Notes under the pieces: generated by a model
The model's database searches: none
Told to the model about the DNA's origin: nothing
Seen by the model: the letters and a program-made list of their open reading frames with translations, nothing else
Shown: one piece after another, positions 7,303 to 15,685 of the stretch
Numbering within the stretch: the first letter of the stretch is position 1
Layout of the letters: every line of letters starts with the position of its first letter
Source: Spirochaetaceae bacterium
Lineage (GTDB): Bacteria > Spirochaetota > Spirochaetia > Treponematales > Treponemataceae
Direction: 5' to 3'
Length of the DNA: 53,853 nt
NCBI GenBank assembly: GCA_017622135.1
Contig: JAGARR010000031.1
Location: 1 to 53,853, forward strand
Translations under genes and position numbers: made by a program

Positions 7303-7356
7303 ATGAAACTACAATTCAAGCTGGTGGCACCGGATACAAGGGTGAAGGTAATCTAA
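7303..7356 (+). pseudogene. Scar: res 5' end fused to mod 3' end
   Basis: The first six codons of res (MKLQFK) run in frame into the last codons of mod (LVAPDTRVKVI-stop). The junction lies in TTCAAGC, which is present at 6136-6142 in mod and 8475-8481 in res. It is what remains of an exchange that joined one mod-nuclease-res arrangement to another. Confidence 0.95.
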
Positions 7357-7383
7357 GAGTGGAGGAATGCAATGGAAGAAAGA
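7315..7383. repeat. 69-bp repeat (second copy), before DUF1016 nuclease 3
   Basis: Second copy of 6136-6204, with T/G and C/A differences. It supplies the ribosome site and first codons of the third nuclease gene. Confidence 0.95.
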
Positions 7384-8466
7384 AAACAAATGGGGAAAGT
7401 GAAAGATGGTGTCATGATTCCTGTTGCTGCTGATATTGATGAATTTGGCGGTAATTATAGGGAATTTATTGACTCTATCAAGGAAAATATTAAAACCCAA
7501 CATACCCGAGTGTTGCTTCAAGCAAACAGAGAAATTATTTGTCTTTATTGGCAAATAGGTAAAGCCATAACTCAAAAGCAGGTGGAAGAAGGATGGGGAA
7601 CAAAAGTTATTGACAGGATATCTCACGACTTACGGCATACATTCCCGGAAATGAAAGGTTTTTCTCCTCGTAATATTAAGTACATGAAAAAATTTGCCTG
7701 CATTTGGCAGGATGAGTCAATAGTGCAACAAGTTGTTGCACTATTGCCTTGGGGAAGCAATATTATCCTTATGGAAAAATTGTCAACAGAAGCAGAGAGA
7801 ATTTGGTATGCACAAAAAGCTTTGGAGCAAGGATGGAGCAGGAATGTTTTAAATTTTCAGATAGAGGCTCAATTATATTCACGAACAGGAAAAAGTACCA
7901 ATAATTTTCCGGTTGCATTACCACCAAATGATTCTGATATGGCGAATCAAGTTTTTAAAGATCCCTATTTATTTGATTTTTTAGGAAATGATTTACCAAG
8001 AAGAGAGCTTGAACTTAAAAAGAAATTGACTGAACATATTCAGGATTTTTTACTTGAATTAGGCCAAGGATTTGCATTTGTCGGAAGACAAGTTCATCTT
8101 GAAGTTGGAGGAGATGACTTTTATATAGACTTGTTATTTTATCATTTAAAATTAAGATGTTTTATTGTGATAGAACTTAAAACTTGTGAATTTGAACCTG
8201 GTTTCATAAGTCAATTGAATATGTATCAAAACATAGTAAATTCAGTATTAAAACACCCTGAAGATAATCCTACAATTGGTTTACTGCTTGTAAAAGGTAA
8301 AAATAAGACAGTGGTGGAATATTCCCTGACAGGATATAATAATCCTATTGGAGTTGCCGATTGGCAACATCAATTATCCAGCCAAATTGACAGCAATATT
8401 CAATCAAATTTGCCTACAATCGAGCAAATAGAACGGGAATTGGAATTTGGGGGTGAGCAGGTATGA
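7372..8466 (+). CDS. DUF1016 (YhcG-family) PD-(D/E)XK nuclease 3
   Basis: 364 residues. This is a different subtype from nucleases 1 and 2, closer in look to E. coli YhcG: LYWQIGKAI, GFSPRNIKYMKKF, LPWGSNIILMEKL, then DPYLFDFLG and a C-terminal nuclease fold with FYIDLLFYH (Asp near 250) and the canonical IELK (Glu/Lys near 267-269), then FISQLNMY. Its first codons and ribosome site are copied from the same mod-linked segment as nuclease 2. The stop overlaps the res start (GTATGA), so it is translationally coupled to the restriction subunit. AT-rich compared with res. Confidence 0.87.
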   Translation: MEERKQMGKVKDGVMIPVAADIDEFGGNYREFIDSIKENIKTQHTRVLLQANREIICLYWQIGKAITQKQVEEGWGTKVIDRISHDLRHTFPEMKGFSPRNIKYMKKFACIWQDESIVQQVVALLPWGSNIILMEKLSTEAERIWYAQKALEQGWSRNVLNFQIEAQLYSRTGKSTNNFPVALPPNDSDMANQVFKDPYLFDFLGNDLPRRELELKKKLTEHIQDFLLELGQGFAFVGRQVHLEVGGDDFYIDLLFYHLKLRCFIVIELKTCEFEPGFISQLNMYQNIVNSVLKHPEDNPTIGLLLVKGKNKTVVEYSLTGYNNPIGVADWQHQLSSQIDSNIQSNLPTIEQIERELEFGGEQV

Positions 8467-11400
8467 AACTACAATTCAAGCATCAAAAATTCCAGGCAGA
8501 TGCTGCCAAGGCTGTGGTGGATGTTTTTGCAGGTCAGCCCTATCTGACTCCTTCTTATATGATGGACAGAGGCTCAGGAATGTATCAGCAGACCATCACC
8601 GAAGAAGAGGACTTCACCGGCTGGTCCAATGCAAGGCTGGTTCCTGCGTTGACTGACCGATTGATTCTGGAGCATATTCAGAAGGTTCAAAGGGCAAACT
8701 TGATTGCACCGTCTCCAAAGCTGGAAGGTCATTTCAACCTTACCATTGAAATGGAAACTGGTGTCGGCAAAACGTACACCTACATCAAAACCATGTATGA
8801 GCTGAACAAGCACTACGGCTGGAGTAAATTCATCGTGGTGGTTCCCTCTGTTGCTATCCGTGAAGGTGTCTACAAGTCCTTCCAGATGACTCAGGAACAC
8901 TTTGCAGAGGAATACGGCAGGAAGGTTCGCTTCTTCATCTACAACTCCGCTCAGCTTACCGAGATTGACCGTTTCGCTTCTGACAGCTCCATCAATGTTA
9001 TGATAATCAATTCCCAGGCCTTCAATGCAAAGGGCAAGGATGCCCGTAGAATCTACATGAAGCTGGACGAGTTCCGCAGCCGTCGTCCCATTGACATTAT
9101 CGCCAAGACAAATCCCATTCTGATTATTGATGAGCCGCAGTCCGTGGAAGGAGCTCAGACCAAGGAGCGCCTCAAGGAGTTCCATCCTTTGCTGACACTC
9201 CGCTATTCTGCAACCCATAAGTCCGACAGCATCTATAACATTATTTACCGTCTGGATGCTATGGAAGCCTACAACAAGCGGCTGGTAAAGAAGATTGCCG
9301 TCAAGGGTATTACAGAGACTGGCAGCACTGCTACCGAAAGCTATGTGTATCTGGAAGGCCTCAACCTTTCCAAAGCAGATCCCACGGCTACACTACAGTT
9401 TGACTGCAAGGGGGCAGCTGGTATCCGCAAGAAGTCCATGAAGGTTGGCATTGGGTTCAACCTGTACGACAACTCTGGAAATCTTGACGAGTACAAGGAC
9501 GGTTTTGTGGTGAAGGCGATTGACGGTCGTGATGACTCCGTTGAATTCCTGAACGGCATCAAAATCTATGCAGGTGATGTTATCGGCAAGGTCAGCGAAG
9601 ACCAGCTTCGTCGTATCCAGATTCGTGAGACCATCCTCTCCCACATCCAGCGAGAACGGGAGCTTTTCTACAAGGGCATCAAGGTGCTGTCCCTGTTCTT
9701 CATTGATGAGGTGGTGAAGTACAAGCAGTATGATTCCGCTGGACAACCCTTCAACGGCATCTATGCCGATATGTTCGAGGAAGAGTATGCCGACGTCGTT
9801 GGAAATATGCAGTTGGAACTTGGTGACGATGACTACATCAAGTATCTGAATATGATAAGTCCTGCTGCCACCCATGCAGGCTACTTCTCCGTGGACAAGA
9901 AGGGCAAGATGATTGACTCCAAACTCGGTAAGAAGGAAACCTCTTCCGATGACATTGATGCCTACGACCTGATTATGAAGAACAAGGAACTCCTTCTGGA
10001 CAGAAATCCGAAGAAGTCCCCAGTTCGTTTCATCTTCTCCCACTCTGCGCTCCGTGAAGGATGGGACAACCCGAATGTCTTCCAGATTTGCACCTTGAAG
10101 CAAAGCAGTAGTGATGTCCGCAAGAGACAGGAGGTTGGTCGTGGTCTCCGTCTCTGTGTCAACCAGGACGGTGAACGGATGGATGTCAATGCCCTTGGCA
10201 ACGATGTTCACAATGTCAACGTGCTGACTGTCATTGCCAGCGAGAGCTATGACAGTTTCGCAAAGGGATTGCAGACTGAACTGGCTGATGCCGTTGCGAA
10301 CCGCCCGAAAGCAGTTACACCGGAACTGTTCGCTGGCAAGACCATCACAGATGCACAGGGCAACACCGATGTTATCACTGACGATGTTGCAAGAGAAATC
10401 TATGTTGGTCTCCGTATGGAAGGTTACATTGACAAGCAAGGTACACTTACCGATAAATACTACGAGGACAAGGCGAACGGTGAAATCAAACTCACCGATG
10501 AAGTTGCAGGTTCTGCTGAGTCCATTCTTGGTATCATTGACACCATCTATGATGGTAAAGCAATGCAGCCTGAAAATGCCCGTAGCAACAATGTTGAGCT
10601 GCAAATTAAACCTGACAAGCTGGCAATGTCCGAGTTCAAGGAATTGTGGAGCCGAATCAATGCCAAGTCTGTGTATGTGGTGGATTTTGACACCCAAGAG
10701 CTGGTAAGGAGATCCATTACGACTTTGAACGAAAAACTTCGTGTTTCCAAGATTTACTTTAAGGTGGAGGCTGGTCGTATGGATCATATTGCATCCAAGG
10801 CAGCCCTGGCTTCTGGTGAATCCTTCGTCAAGGAAACATCTGCATCTTACGGTGTCGGAAACAAGATTGCCGTGAACACCAGTGTGAAATACGACTTGGT
10901 GGGTAAGCTTGTGGATGCCACTGGTCTTACCAGAAAGGCAATCATTCAAATTCTTTCCGGGATTGAAAAGTGTGTCTTTGACCAGTTCAAGGACAATCCA
11001 GAGGAATTCATCATTAAAGCAGGCTCGTTCATCAATGATGAAAAGGCGACTGCAATCATTGAGCATATTACATACGATGTTCTGGACGAAAAGTATGATA
11101 CCGATGTATTTACTGCTCCCACCATCAAGGGCAAGCTTGGGGTGAATGCCATCAAGGCAAACAAGCACCTGTATGACCACATTGTCTATGACTCTACAAA
11201 CGAGAAGATTTTTGCCGAAAGTCTGGATGTAAGTAACGATGTTGCGGTGTATGTGAAATTGCCTGATGGTTTCTATATTTCCACACCTGTCGGACGTTAC
11301 AATCCGGATTGGGCAATCGCATTCTATGAAGGTTCTATCAAACACATCTATTTCGTAGCTGAGACAAAGGGGTCTATGAACTCAATGCAGTTGCGATTGA

Positions 11401-11516
11401 TTGAAGAATCCAAGATTCATTGTGCCAGAGAGCATTTTAAAGCAATCAGCAGGGGCACTGTCATGTACGATGTGGTTGACAGCTACCAGTCCCTGTTGGA
11501 CAAGCTTATGCGGTGA
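8463..11516 (+). CDS. res: Type III restriction endonuclease subunit (Res)
   Basis: 1017 residues, the full length for the family. It translocates or switches along DNA using ATP and cuts in complex with Mod. Superfamily 2 helicase motifs: METGVGKTYTY (Walker A, residues 97-107), IIDEPQSV (motif II, about 221-228), LRYSATHKSD (motif III), ALREGWDNPNVF and a QEVGRGLRL motif VI. The C-terminal nuclease domain has NPDWAIAFYEG and VAETKGS, the PD-(D/E)XK residues at about 946-967. The start overlaps the stop of nuclease 3, and the first 19 bp recur at 7303. It closes the island, ending 38 bp from the ABC transporter stop. Confidence 0.95.
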   Translation: MKLQFKHQKFQADAAKAVVDVFAGQPYLTPSYMMDRGSGMYQQTITEEEDFTGWSNARLVPALTDRLILEHIQKVQRANLIAPSPKLEGHFNLTIEMETGVGKTYTYIKTMYELNKHYGWSKFIVVVPSVAIREGVYKSFQMTQEHFAEEYGRKVRFFIYNSAQLTEIDRFASDSSINVMIINSQAFNAKGKDARRIYMKLDEFRSRRPIDIIAKTNPILIIDEPQSVEGAQTKERLKEFHPLLTLRYSATHKSDSIYNIIYRLDAMEAYNKRLVKKIAVKGITETGSTATESYVYLEGLNLSKADPTATLQFDCKGAAGIRKKSMKVGIGFNLYDNSGNLDEYKDGFVVKAIDGRDDSVEFLNGIKIYAGDVIGKVSEDQLRRIQIRETILSHIQRERELFYKGIKVLSLFFIDEVVKYKQYDSAGQPFNGIYADMFEEEYADVVGNMQLELGDDDYIKYLNMISPAATHAGYFSVDKKGKMIDSKLGKKETSSDDIDAYDLIMKNKELLLDRNPKKSPVRFIFSHSALREGWDNPNVFQICTLKQSSSDVRKRQEVGRGLRLCVNQDGERMDVNALGNDVHNVNVLTVIASESYDSFAKGLQTELADAVANRPKAVTPELFAGKTITDAQGNTDVITDDVAREIYVGLRMEGYIDKQGTLTDKYYEDKANGEIKLTDEVAGSAESILGIIDTIYDGKAMQPENARSNNVELQIKPDKLAMSEFKELWSRINAKSVYVVDFDTQELVRRSITTLNEKLRVSKIYFKVEAGRMDHIASKAALASGESFVKETSASYGVGNKIAVNTSVKYDLVGKLVDATGLTRKAIIQILSGIEKCVFDQFKDNPEEFIIKAGSFINDEKATAIIEHITYDVLDEKYDTDVFTAPTIKGKLGVNAIKANKHLYDHIVYDSTNEKIFAESLDVSNDVAVYVKLPDGFYISTPVGRYNPDWAIAFYEGSIKHIYFVAETKGSMNSMQLRLIEESKIHCAREHFKAISRGTVMYDVVDSYQSLLDKLMR

Positions 11517-11553
11517 TAGGTGATTTTTGGGCCGCCTCTCCCTCCCTCCGGTG

Positions 11554-13482
11554 TCACTCCAGCTCGAACATGCCCGTGTACAGCTGGTAGTAGCGTCCCC
11601 TTTGGTCGATGAGCTGCTGATGGTTGCCCCGCTCGATGATGCGGCCCTGCTCCAGCACCAGTATCAGGTCGGCGTTCCTGATGGTGGACAGGCGGTGGGC
11701 GATGACAAAGACGGTGCGGCCCTCCATCAGCTTGTCCATGCCCCGCTGGATGAGGGTTTCGGTGCGGGTGTCCACGGAGCTGGTGGCCTCGTCCAGAATC
11801 AGCACGGGGGGATTTGCCGCCGCCGCCCGTGCGATGGACAAGAGCTGCCGCTGTCCCTGGCTGATGGAGCCTCCGTCGGCGGTGAGCCGGGTGTCATAGC
11901 CCTGTTCCAGGTGGTGGATAAAGCTGTCGGCGTTTGCCAGCCGTGCAGCGGATTCCACCTGAACCTGGCTGGCCTCCGGGTTTCCAAAGCGGATGTTGTC
12001 GCTGACAGAGCCGGTAAAAAGGTGGGTGTCCTGGAGCACCATGCCCAGGGAGCGGCGCAGGTCAGCCTTGCGGATGCTTTTCAGCGGGATTCCGTCATAG
12101 GTGATGCTTCCCTCTTCGATGTCGTAGAAGCGGGTCAGCAGGTTGGTGATGGTGGTCTTACCAGAGCCGGTGGAGCCCACCAGGGCTACCTTCTGCCCCG
12201 GTCTTGCAACGAGATTTATATCATGGAGCACAGTTTTTTCCGCCTCGTAGCCAAAGCTCACGTCCTTAAAGATAACCTCGCCACGCAGGGGGATGAGGGG
12301 AGCGTCTGGATCGTCAGTGTTCCTCCAAGCCCAGGTTCCCGTGCGGGTAAAGGCTTCCACCAGATGGGGCTTTCCGTCGGCACTGGCTGCGGGGCTTGAC
12401 TCCACGGCGTTCACCAGCACGTAGCTTCCCTGGTCGCTCTCAGGCTCCTGGTCCAGCATGGCAAAGATGCGCTCAGCACCAGCCAGTGCGTTGAGGATGC
12501 CGTTGAATTGCTGGGACATCTGGGTGATGGGCATGGAAAAGGAGCGGGTGTACTGGAGGAAGGAGGCGATGGTGCCAATGTCCAGCCAGCCGGAAATGAC
12601 CATCAGGGCACCGGCCATGGCAGTGAGGGCGTAGTTGATGTGGGAGAGGTTTCCCATCATGGGCATTAGGATGTTGGCAAGGGAGTTTGCCCTGGCACTG
12701 GACTCCCGCAGCTGCTGGTTCAGCTGGGCAAAGGCCTCCTTGGACTCCCGCTCGTGGCAAAAGACCTTCACCACCCGCTGTCCCTCAATCATTTCTTCTA
12801 TATAACCGTTGACGGCACTGAGGTTTTTCTGCTGGTCACGGAAGGCCTTGGCACTGCGCTTTCCCACGGTGGCAATGCACAGGAACATGACGCCAATCAT
12901 CAGCACCACCAGCAGGGTAAGAATCGGGCTGAGAATCACCATCATGGTGAACACGCCTACCACTGTGATGAGGGAGGACAGAAGCTGGGGAATGCTCTGG
13001 CTCAGCATGTCACGAAGGGTGTCCGTGTCGTTGGTGTACAGGGACATGGTTTCGCCGTGGGTTCTGCTGTCAAAGTAGCGCAGGGGAAGACGTTCCATGT
13101 GGCGGAACATCTCCTTGCGGATTTTCAGCAGGGTTCCAGTGGAGATGGTAAGCATGAGCCTGCTGTTGACATAGTTTGCCACCACGCCCAGCAGGTAGAT
13201 GGCCGCCATGATTAGCAGCAGGAGGAGGAAGGCACTAAGGTCGGGGTTTTCCTGCCCGATGAGGGGGATGATGTAGAGATTCAGGGCAGGCTTCAGCAGG
13301 TAGGTTCCCGCAATGGAAGCACCTGAACTCAGCAGCACGCAGATGACGACGGGAACCAGCAGTAGCCTCTTCTCCCCGATGTATGACAAAAGCCGCCGGA
13401 TGGTCTTCTTCACGTCCTTGGGCTTGGCTCCCTTGCCCATGCCGTGTCCATGGGGTCCTCTTGGTCCGTGTGGTGGCATCAA
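11554..13482 (-). CDS. ABC exporter half-transporter, consensus-site subunit
   Basis: 642 residues. It starts with a His/Gly/Pro-rich tail (HGPRGPHGHG), then six membrane segments over about residues 40-320 and an ATPase domain. Walker A is GSTGSGKTT, the signature is SISQGQRQ, and Walker B with catalytic Glu is LILDEATSSVD. There is an extra ~45-residue insertion before the ATPase domain. The start overlaps the stop of the companion gene (TGATG), so the two probably form a heterodimer like TM287/288, with this as the catalytically consensus partner. Substrate unknown; drug or lipid is usual. The last ~70 codons are duplicated in decayed form at 2498-2632. Confidence 0.92.
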   Translation of the reverse strand: MMPPHGPRGPHGHGMGKGAKPKDVKKTIRRLLSYIGEKRLLLVPVVICVLLSSGASIAGTYLLKPALNLYIIPLIGQENPDLSAFLLLLLIMAAIYLLGVVANYVNSRLMLTISTGTLLKIRKEMFRHMERLPLRYFDSRTHGETMSLYTNDTDTLRDMLSQSIPQLLSSLITVVGVFTMMVILSPILTLLVVLMIGVMFLCIATVGKRSAKAFRDQQKNLSAVNGYIEEMIEGQRVVKVFCHERESKEAFAQLNQQLRESSARANSLANILMPMMGNLSHINYALTAMAGALMVISGWLDIGTIASFLQYTRSFSMPITQMSQQFNGILNALAGAERIFAMLDQEPESDQGSYVLVNAVESSPAASADGKPHLVEAFTRTGTWAWRNTDDPDAPLIPLRGEVIFKDVSFGYEAEKTVLHDINLVARPGQKVALVGSTGSGKTTITNLLTRFYDIEEGSITYDGIPLKSIRKADLRRSLGMVLQDTHLFTGSVSDNIRFGNPEASQVQVESAARLANADSFIHHLEQGYDTRLTADGGSISQGQRQLLSIARAAAANPPVLILDEATSSVDTRTETLIQRGMDKLMEGRTVFVIAHRLSTIRNADLILVLEQGRIIERGNHQQLIDQRGRYYQLYTGMFELE

Positions 13483-15239
13483 TCCTGTCCTTTCTGCTGG
13501 GATTCGTAGACTTCCCGATAGATTCCACAGGCTTCCAGCAGCTCAGAATGTGTACCTGTGGCGGCAATTTTTCCGTCGTCCAGCACCAGAATCTGGTCGG
13601 CATCCTGGATGGAGGTAATTCGCTGGGCGATGATAATCTTTGTGGTTTGGGGCAGGCTTTCCTTCAGCGCCTGTCTGATTCGCGCGTCGGTGGCGGTGTC
13701 CACGGCGCTGGTGCTGTCATCCAGAATCAGGATTCTCGGCTTGGTCAGCAGGGCGCGGGCAATGCAGAGCCGCTGCTTTTGGCCGCCGGAAAGGTTCACG
13801 CCGCCCTGTCCCAGCACCGTCTCGTAGCCCTGGGGAAAGCCGGTGATAAAGCTGTGGGCATCGGAGCGGCGGCAGGCCTCCTCCAGCTCCTGCTGGGTTG
13901 CCTGCTTGTTTCCCCACAGCAGGTTCTCCCGGATGGTTCCAGAGAAGAGCACGTTCTTTTGCAGCACCATCCCCACGGCCTGCCGCAGGGTCTCCAGCGG
14001 AATTTGGCGCACGTCCTGCCCATCCACCAGCACCCGGCCTCCAGTCACATCGTAGAGGCGGGGAATCAGCTGCACCAGGGTGGACTTGGAGGAGCCCGTT
14101 CCCCCGATGATGCCCAGGGTGGAGCCGGAGGGAATCCGAAGGTTGATGTGGGACAGCACCGGCTGGCTGTTGGCGGAGTAGCTGAAGCTCACGTCCTGGA
14201 ATTCCACGGAGCCGCTGGCAATGACCGGTGCATTGGCGGCATTGGCAACGGATGGGGCGACGGAGGTGTCGGGGTCGGTGATGTCAACCTCTTCATTCAG
14301 CACCTCAAGGATGCGGCCAATGCTGGCACGGGAGAGAATCAGCATTACGAAGATCATGGAAATCATCATCAATGACATGAGGATTTGGTTGATGTAGGTG
14401 AGGAAGCTGATGAGCTCGCCGGGCTGCATGGAGCCGGTGATGATTCTCGTTCCCCCGGACCACAGTAGGACGATGATGCAGGAGTAGACCATCAGCTGGA
14501 GCACCGGCATGTTCAGGATGATGATCCGCTCGGCCTTCAGCTGGGCATTCCGCAGTTTTTCTGCCGTCCGGGAAAATTTCTGGCTTTCGGCTGCTTCCTG
14601 CACAAAGGACTTTACCACCCGGATGCCGGTGAGGTTCTCCTGCACGTCGCTGTTGAGGCTGTCGTATTGTTTGAGCATTTCTCGGAAGCGGGGAAAGGCC
14701 CTGAGTCCGATAACTGCCAGGATGACTGCCAGCAGGGGAATCACCACCAGCAGGAAGGAGGCCAGCTCCCCGTCGATGAAGAAGGCCATGACTGCGGCGG
14801 AAATCAGCATGGCAGGGGAGCGGACACAGATGCGGATGACCATCTGGTAGGTATTCTGGGTGTTGGTGATGTCGCTGGTGAGCCGTGTCACCAGGGAGGC
14901 GGTGCCGAATTTGTCCATGTTGGAAAAGGACAGATCCTGCACCTTGCCGAAGAGGTTCCGCCGCAGGTTGTGGGAAAAGCCCGTGGCGGCGAGAGCTGCA
15001 AATCGCCCTGAAAGCACTCCAAAGGTGAGGGAGAGACAGGCAGCCCCAATCATCAGTAGTCCAATTCGCACTACATAATTTATGTCTTTGGCTGCAATTC
15101 CCACGTCAACAATCTGGGCCATCAGCAGGGGGATGAGCACCTCCATGGAGACTTCCCCTAGCATGGTGAGGGGGGACAGAATCGTGTAGAAAAGGTATTT
15201 TTTTTCCAGACCGCAGAGGAGCTTTCTGAGATTTGTCAT
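13479..15239 (-). CDS. ABC exporter half-transporter, degenerate-site subunit
   Basis: 586 residues from the ATG at 15239 (MTNLRKLLCGLEKKY); the frame is open to 15362, but the promoter lies at 15247-15275, so the upstream codons cannot be translated from it. Six membrane segments, then an ATPase domain with Walker A GGTGSSKST, signature LSGGQKQR, and LILDDSTSAVD, in which Asp replaces the catalytic Glu. Such asymmetry marks heterodimeric exporters of the TM287/288 type, in which one ATP site is slow or inactive. It is the first gene of a two-gene operon with 11554-13482. The -10 box is 7 nt before the ATG, so the mRNA should be leaderless. Confidence 0.9.
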   Translation of the reverse strand: MTNLRKLLCGLEKKYLFYTILSPLTMLGEVSMEVLIPLLMAQIVDVGIAAKDINYVVRIGLLMIGAACLSLTFGVLSGRFAALAATGFSHNLRRNLFGKVQDLSFSNMDKFGTASLVTRLTSDITNTQNTYQMVIRICVRSPAMLISAAVMAFFIDGELASFLLVVIPLLAVILAVIGLRAFPRFREMLKQYDSLNSDVQENLTGIRVVKSFVQEAAESQKFSRTAEKLRNAQLKAERIIILNMPVLQLMVYSCIIVLLWSGGTRIITGSMQPGELISFLTYINQILMSLMMISMIFVMLILSRASIGRILEVLNEEVDITDPDTSVAPSVANAANAPVIASGSVEFQDVSFSYSANSQPVLSHINLRIPSGSTLGIIGGTGSSKSTLVQLIPRLYDVTGGRVLVDGQDVRQIPLETLRQAVGMVLQKNVLFSGTIRENLLWGNKQATQQELEEACRRSDAHSFITGFPQGYETVLGQGGVNLSGGQKQRLCIARALLTKPRILILDDSTSAVDTATDARIRQALKESLPQTTKIIIAQRITSIQDADQILVLDDGKIAATGTHSELLEACGIYREVYESQQKGQD

Positions 15240-15246
15240 AAATATA

Positions 15247-15275
15247 ATTATAGTAAAAAAAGTCCTGGGGGTAAA
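15247..15275 (-). promoter_or_regulatory. Promoter of the ABC exporter operon (leaderless)
   Basis: On the minus strand TTTACC (15275-15270), a 17-bp spacer, TATAAT (15252-15247), then 7 nt to the ATG at 15239. No Shine-Dalgarno is present. Confidence 0.6.
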
Positions 15276-15348
15276 TATTGTAATGCCCAATATAATACCG
15301 CTGACCAACTTGTAGTAGATTTTTTTGTGCTGAAGGGGGCATTTTCTT

Positions 15349-15377
15349 TTGACAAGAATCAATTTTTATGGTATAGT
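15349..15377 (+). promoter_or_regulatory. Promoter of the tRNA-Arg/tRNA-Pro unit
   Basis: TTGACA (15349-15354), exactly 17 bp, TATAGT (15372-15377). The start would be near 15384, just before tRNA-Arg. Divergent from the ABC operon. Confidence 0.85.
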
Positions 15378-15388
15378 CATCGGACTGT

Positions 15389-15465
15389 GGGTTCATAGCT
15401 CATCTGGATAGAGCAACTGCCTTCTAAGCAGTAGGTAGGGGGTTCGAGTCCCTCTGGACCCGCCA
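15389..15465 (+). tRNA. tRNA-Arg (anticodon TCT)
   Basis: Acceptor GGGTTCA pairs with TGGACCC. The anticodon stem ACTGC/GCAGT encloses loop CTTCTAA with anticodon TCT. The T loop GGTTCGAGTCC is present. The 3' CCA is encoded in the DNA. Confidence 0.95.
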
Positions 15466-15473
15466 TTTTTTTC

Positions 15474-15546
15474 CGGGATGTAGCGCAGCTGGTAGCGCGC
15501 CTGCTTTGGGAGCAGGATGTCGCAGGTTCAAATCCTGTCATCCCGA
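15474..15546 (+). tRNA. tRNA-Pro (anticodon TGG)
   Basis: Acceptor CGGGATG pairs with CATCCCG, discriminator A. The anticodon stem CCTGC/GCAGG has loop TTTGGGA, anticodon TGG. T arm with GGTTCAAATCC. CCA is not encoded, unlike the tRNA-Arg 8 bp upstream. A GC-rich hairpin follows at about 15557-15580 (GAGGCTTTGC/GCAAAGCCTC) without a T-run and may end the transcript. Confidence 0.95.
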
Positions 15547-15685
15547 ATAGCGTACTGAGGCTTTGCGGCAGCAAAGCCTCCGGCTTCTGGCGAAGCTCTA
15601 GAATCAGTTTCTACATTGTTTCAATTTTCTTCTCCTGTTACAAAATCACTATTTCTTCGTTTTCATACTATGAAGGAGATTTTCC

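Noticed and set aside
9393..11345. 650-codon open frame on the minus strand
   Set aside because: Lies wholly antisense to res, whose helicase and nuclease motifs are clear; no ribosome site or recognisable domain.
2640..11516. Integrase, transposase or prophage genes in the restriction island
   Set aside because: None found among the frames; only gene-end repeats hint at how it arrived.
15557..15580. Intrinsic terminator after tRNA-Pro
   Set aside because: The stem is strong, but GC-rich sequence follows instead of a T-run; kept only as a possible hairpin.
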